Notes under the pieces: generated by a model
What the model saw: only the letters and a program-made list of their open reading frames with translations
Told to the model about the DNA's origin: nothing
Database searches by the model: none
Shown here: positions 62,100 through 64,000 of the stretch, piece by piece
Position numbering within the stretch: the stretch's first letter is position 1
Layout: each line of letters begins with the position of its first letter
Assembly (NCBI GenBank): GCA_029891345.1
Contig: CM057009.1
Coordinates: forward strand, 208,128,709 to 208,192,708
Source of the DNA: Dryococelus australis
Lineage: Eukaryota > Arthropoda > Insecta > Phasmatodea > Phasmatidae
Length of the DNA: 64,000 bases
Direction: 5' to 3'
Program-made: the position numbers and the translations under genes

Positions 62100-62770
62100 T
62101 GGCTACTGTGCTCACTCTACAAGTGGGCGAAGGCGCCGCCACGGGCTTGGCGAGACTGGGAGAGACAGGGTTCGTTTCTAGAGTAGAAATGGGGTCTTGG
62201 GGTTCTGGTAAGTCAAATCTATGCCAAGATAAATTAAGTCCTAGAATAGCCTCTCCTTCCTGTCATATGGCCTCGATAGCTATATGTTCTTCAGAGGAGA
62301 TTTGTGTTGGCAGACAAAATAGAGGTACCGGGTTTTGACCAGGTTGTGAAGTGTCACTTGTATCTAAAGTCCGGCCTTTGCAAGCTGGGACTAGAACGGA
62401 GGGTAGTTGTGATAACTGGTTTCCTAGGAGTGATACCTGCTAGAGATTGGTCAACTCAGAATGCTGCGAATTCTACTCTGGCCTTTGCAAGCTGGGAGAA
62501 GAACCGAACACCCAACCTAATCAAATCTATTAGCAAGTACAAGAAGATAAATTGGTATTTTTATGCGGCCCCAAGCATGTACTTCCTGGACACAGTGTTT
62601 ACGCCCTTTGTTTCCAGCATCCAGACTTTGCAAGCTGGGACTGAACTAAGGATGGTGCAAATTACTGGGCCCTGGGTGAATAACCCACAAGAGGTCAATA
62701 AGGCCTTAGCACTGCTAGTCCTCCGGCCTTTGCAAGCTGGGAGATGTAATGAGTACCCCGTCTGGTCATA
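62100..62770. repeat. Degenerate array sharing an 18-nt block
   Basis: GGCCTTTGCAAGCTGGGA occurs at 62373-62390, 62480-62497 and 62725-62742, with AGACTTTGCAAGCTGGGA at 62623-62640 and a looser copy (AGCCTTCACAAGCTGGGA) at 63520-63537. Spacings are 107, 143 and 102 bp. Segments after copies 1 and 3 also resemble each other. A 160-codon + frame (62304-62786) spans them, but the block is read in three different phases (GLCKLG, FASWE, LQAG), so the conservation is at DNA level, not protein. Confidence 0.75.
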
Positions 62771-63317
62771 TCTCCTTAAAGTTTAGAGTTTCTAGTGCTT
62801 TGGGCACAGCTGAAGGTCTACCGATTGGAAGATCTCAGTTTGCCTCTTAATGTGTGTGTGTGTGTACATGTGTGTGCGCACTACCTTGTAGGTTTAAACA
62901 GCGATACCAGGTTTTCCCTTAAGGCAGTTAATTACTGAAATATGAGCACAAGATCTTTGATAAATTACCAACAACAAATTAATTAGGGGGTTCAAAAGGT
63001 GACACAAATTATGTTAAAAATAACACAAGAATACAGTAAATATATATTTTACTGATACATAATAAGTAAACCATGATGATGCTTCGCTATTTCCTAATGA
63101 ATTAACACAGTGGAAGCTACCTAGATTTTAAAACAGGTGAAGGCGGCCTGTGCAAGAACTAGGTGTGATAATTAAGAACCGAAAATAAATTATTAACTAG
63201 TGCATTCAACAGTGCCTAGCCTAATCAGGACTTGTTCTGAAGGAACCTAATCAAATTACCAAACTGGTAATGAAGTAATCTAGAGGTCCAGAAGGGATGT
63301 CTGCGTGACCTGCTACC
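62771..63317. other. No gene; short (TG)n at 62851-62875
   Basis: AT-rich sequence after a short TG/TGCG stretch. Nothing else recognised. Confidence 0.55.
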
Positions 63318-63806
63318 ATGGGGAGTGCTGGAGGTTTACCAGGTAAGTGGAACGAGCAGGGGGGACGTCTTCGGGAGCCTCTGGATGAAGTCGACCAGCA
63401 GTGGCATGATCTGCGGGGTGGCTGCTGGCCGTCATTGCGAAGTGTAGAGTCTCAGGATCTGTCTTCTGACATGCGTTCACAGAGAGGTCTATTGGTCAGT
63501 GGCCTTAAGGTATTTTTCCAGCCTTCACAAGCTGGGAGAAAAGGTACTGCAACCTTTGGTGCCATAATGTATTCCAGTTGCTTACACGAGTTGAGAAGAA
63601 GTGTCTTTCACGAGTTGAGAAGAAGTGTCTTTCACGACTGCCACTGTCAAACTAAGCTTCCTAACTGGGACAACCTGCTGCTTATATGCCCACACACAGG
63701 TGCGATATCATCCATTTTAACCCAGGTGTACCAAGCAAATTTTTATAGTCCAGACCAACCTTGCAACACAAACATTCTTACCATATGTCAAACTATCATA
63801 AATTAA
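63318..63806 (+). other. Unassigned 162-residue open frame with a 24-bp duplication
   Basis: Starts at ATG 63318. The first 80 residues are Gly/Ser/Arg/Gln-rich. It includes an exact in-frame tandem repeat (HELRRSVF twice) from the 24-bp duplication at 63586-63633, and one looser copy of the 18-nt block at 63520-63537. No domain recognised. Probably repeat sequence rather than a gene. Confidence 0.15.
63586..63633. repeat. Exact 24-bp tandem duplication
   Basis: Two identical adjacent copies of a 24-bp unit beginning ACGAGTTGAGAAGAAGTG, followed by the first four bases of a third. Identity implies a recent event. Confidence 0.95.
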
Positions 63807-64000
63807 TATACTGAAAGAACCAAATCTATATTAACCTGCCAAAGGCCAGACAATTTTTAGAAATAACCTACCATAGACCAGATAAAAAAAATACATATCA
63901 TAAGCACACATCTGTCCTACATGTCTAGGATTATTACAGCCACATAAGAAAATTTGACATGTTCAAAAATCAGAAATGCTCTTAAAACTGACTGCACCCA

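Noticed and set aside
47656..64000. Search for further TBCD exons downstream of 47655
   Set aside because: No stretch matching the next expected TBCD segment (after FDRE) was seen on the + strand. By-eye search can miss a short exon, so absence is not proven.

Overview
This is animal nuclear DNA: AT-rich, intron-containing, with long (TA)n and (CA)n tracts, tRNA-derived SINEs and several classes of decayed transposon. The mix (Ty3/gypsy elements, one with an envelope-like gene; Tc1-like and hAT-like DNA transposons; tRNA-headed SINEs; very long introns) fits an arthropod, most likely a large-genome insect. The species cannot be named from the sequence.

The only recognisable host gene is on the + strand. 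Three internal exons of tubulin-folding cofactor D (TBCD) lie at 15071-15332, 15579-15727 and 47427-47655. Splice sites and phases agree, and the protein matches the conserved HEAT-repeat region of TBCD. The second intron is about 31.7 kb. The third exon carries a 1-nt frameshift. Upstream exons were not found in 1-15070, and no further exon was found in 47656-64000, so almost the whole window is TBCD intron filled with repeats.

Layout. 1-7500: end of a MITE, a gag relic and degenerate tandem repeats. 7510-10229: hAT-like element with a BED-type zinc finger exon. About 10640-13420: minus-strand LTR element with gag only. 14-15 kb: SINE-like repeat and a (TA)n/(CA)n tract. 16.2-17.3 kb: Tc1 relic. 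18.0-22.05 kb: two hAT-like elements with TATCGA-type ends. 22.4-24.0 kb: LTR-like GC-rich block and a LINE ORF1 fragment. 26.1-26.8 kb: solo LTR (+). 29.36-35.54 kb: minus-strand gypsy element with gag, protease, RNase H, integrase and an envelope-like gene, 5' LTR present and reverse-transcriptase core deleted. 36578-45480: a second minus-strand gypsy element, bounded end to end by two long LTRs and a 4-bp target duplication (AGTT), with a MITE nested in one LTR. 47.4 kb: TBCD exon 3. 48.3-51.7 kb: Tc1 element with matching inverted repeats, split by about 2.2 kb of another element. 54.9-56.05 kb: Tc1 relic. 56.5-60.9 kb: SINEs and a third gypsy pol. 62-63.8 kb: unusual degenerate repeats.

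None of the transposon genes is intact. The most informative structures are nesting events: an empty site in a sister LTR, target duplications, and split inverted repeats. I did not find a convincing new functional system. The best leads are the ORF inside the LTR of the 36.6-45.5 kb element, the TBCD frameshift, and the repeat block at 62.3-62.8 kb.
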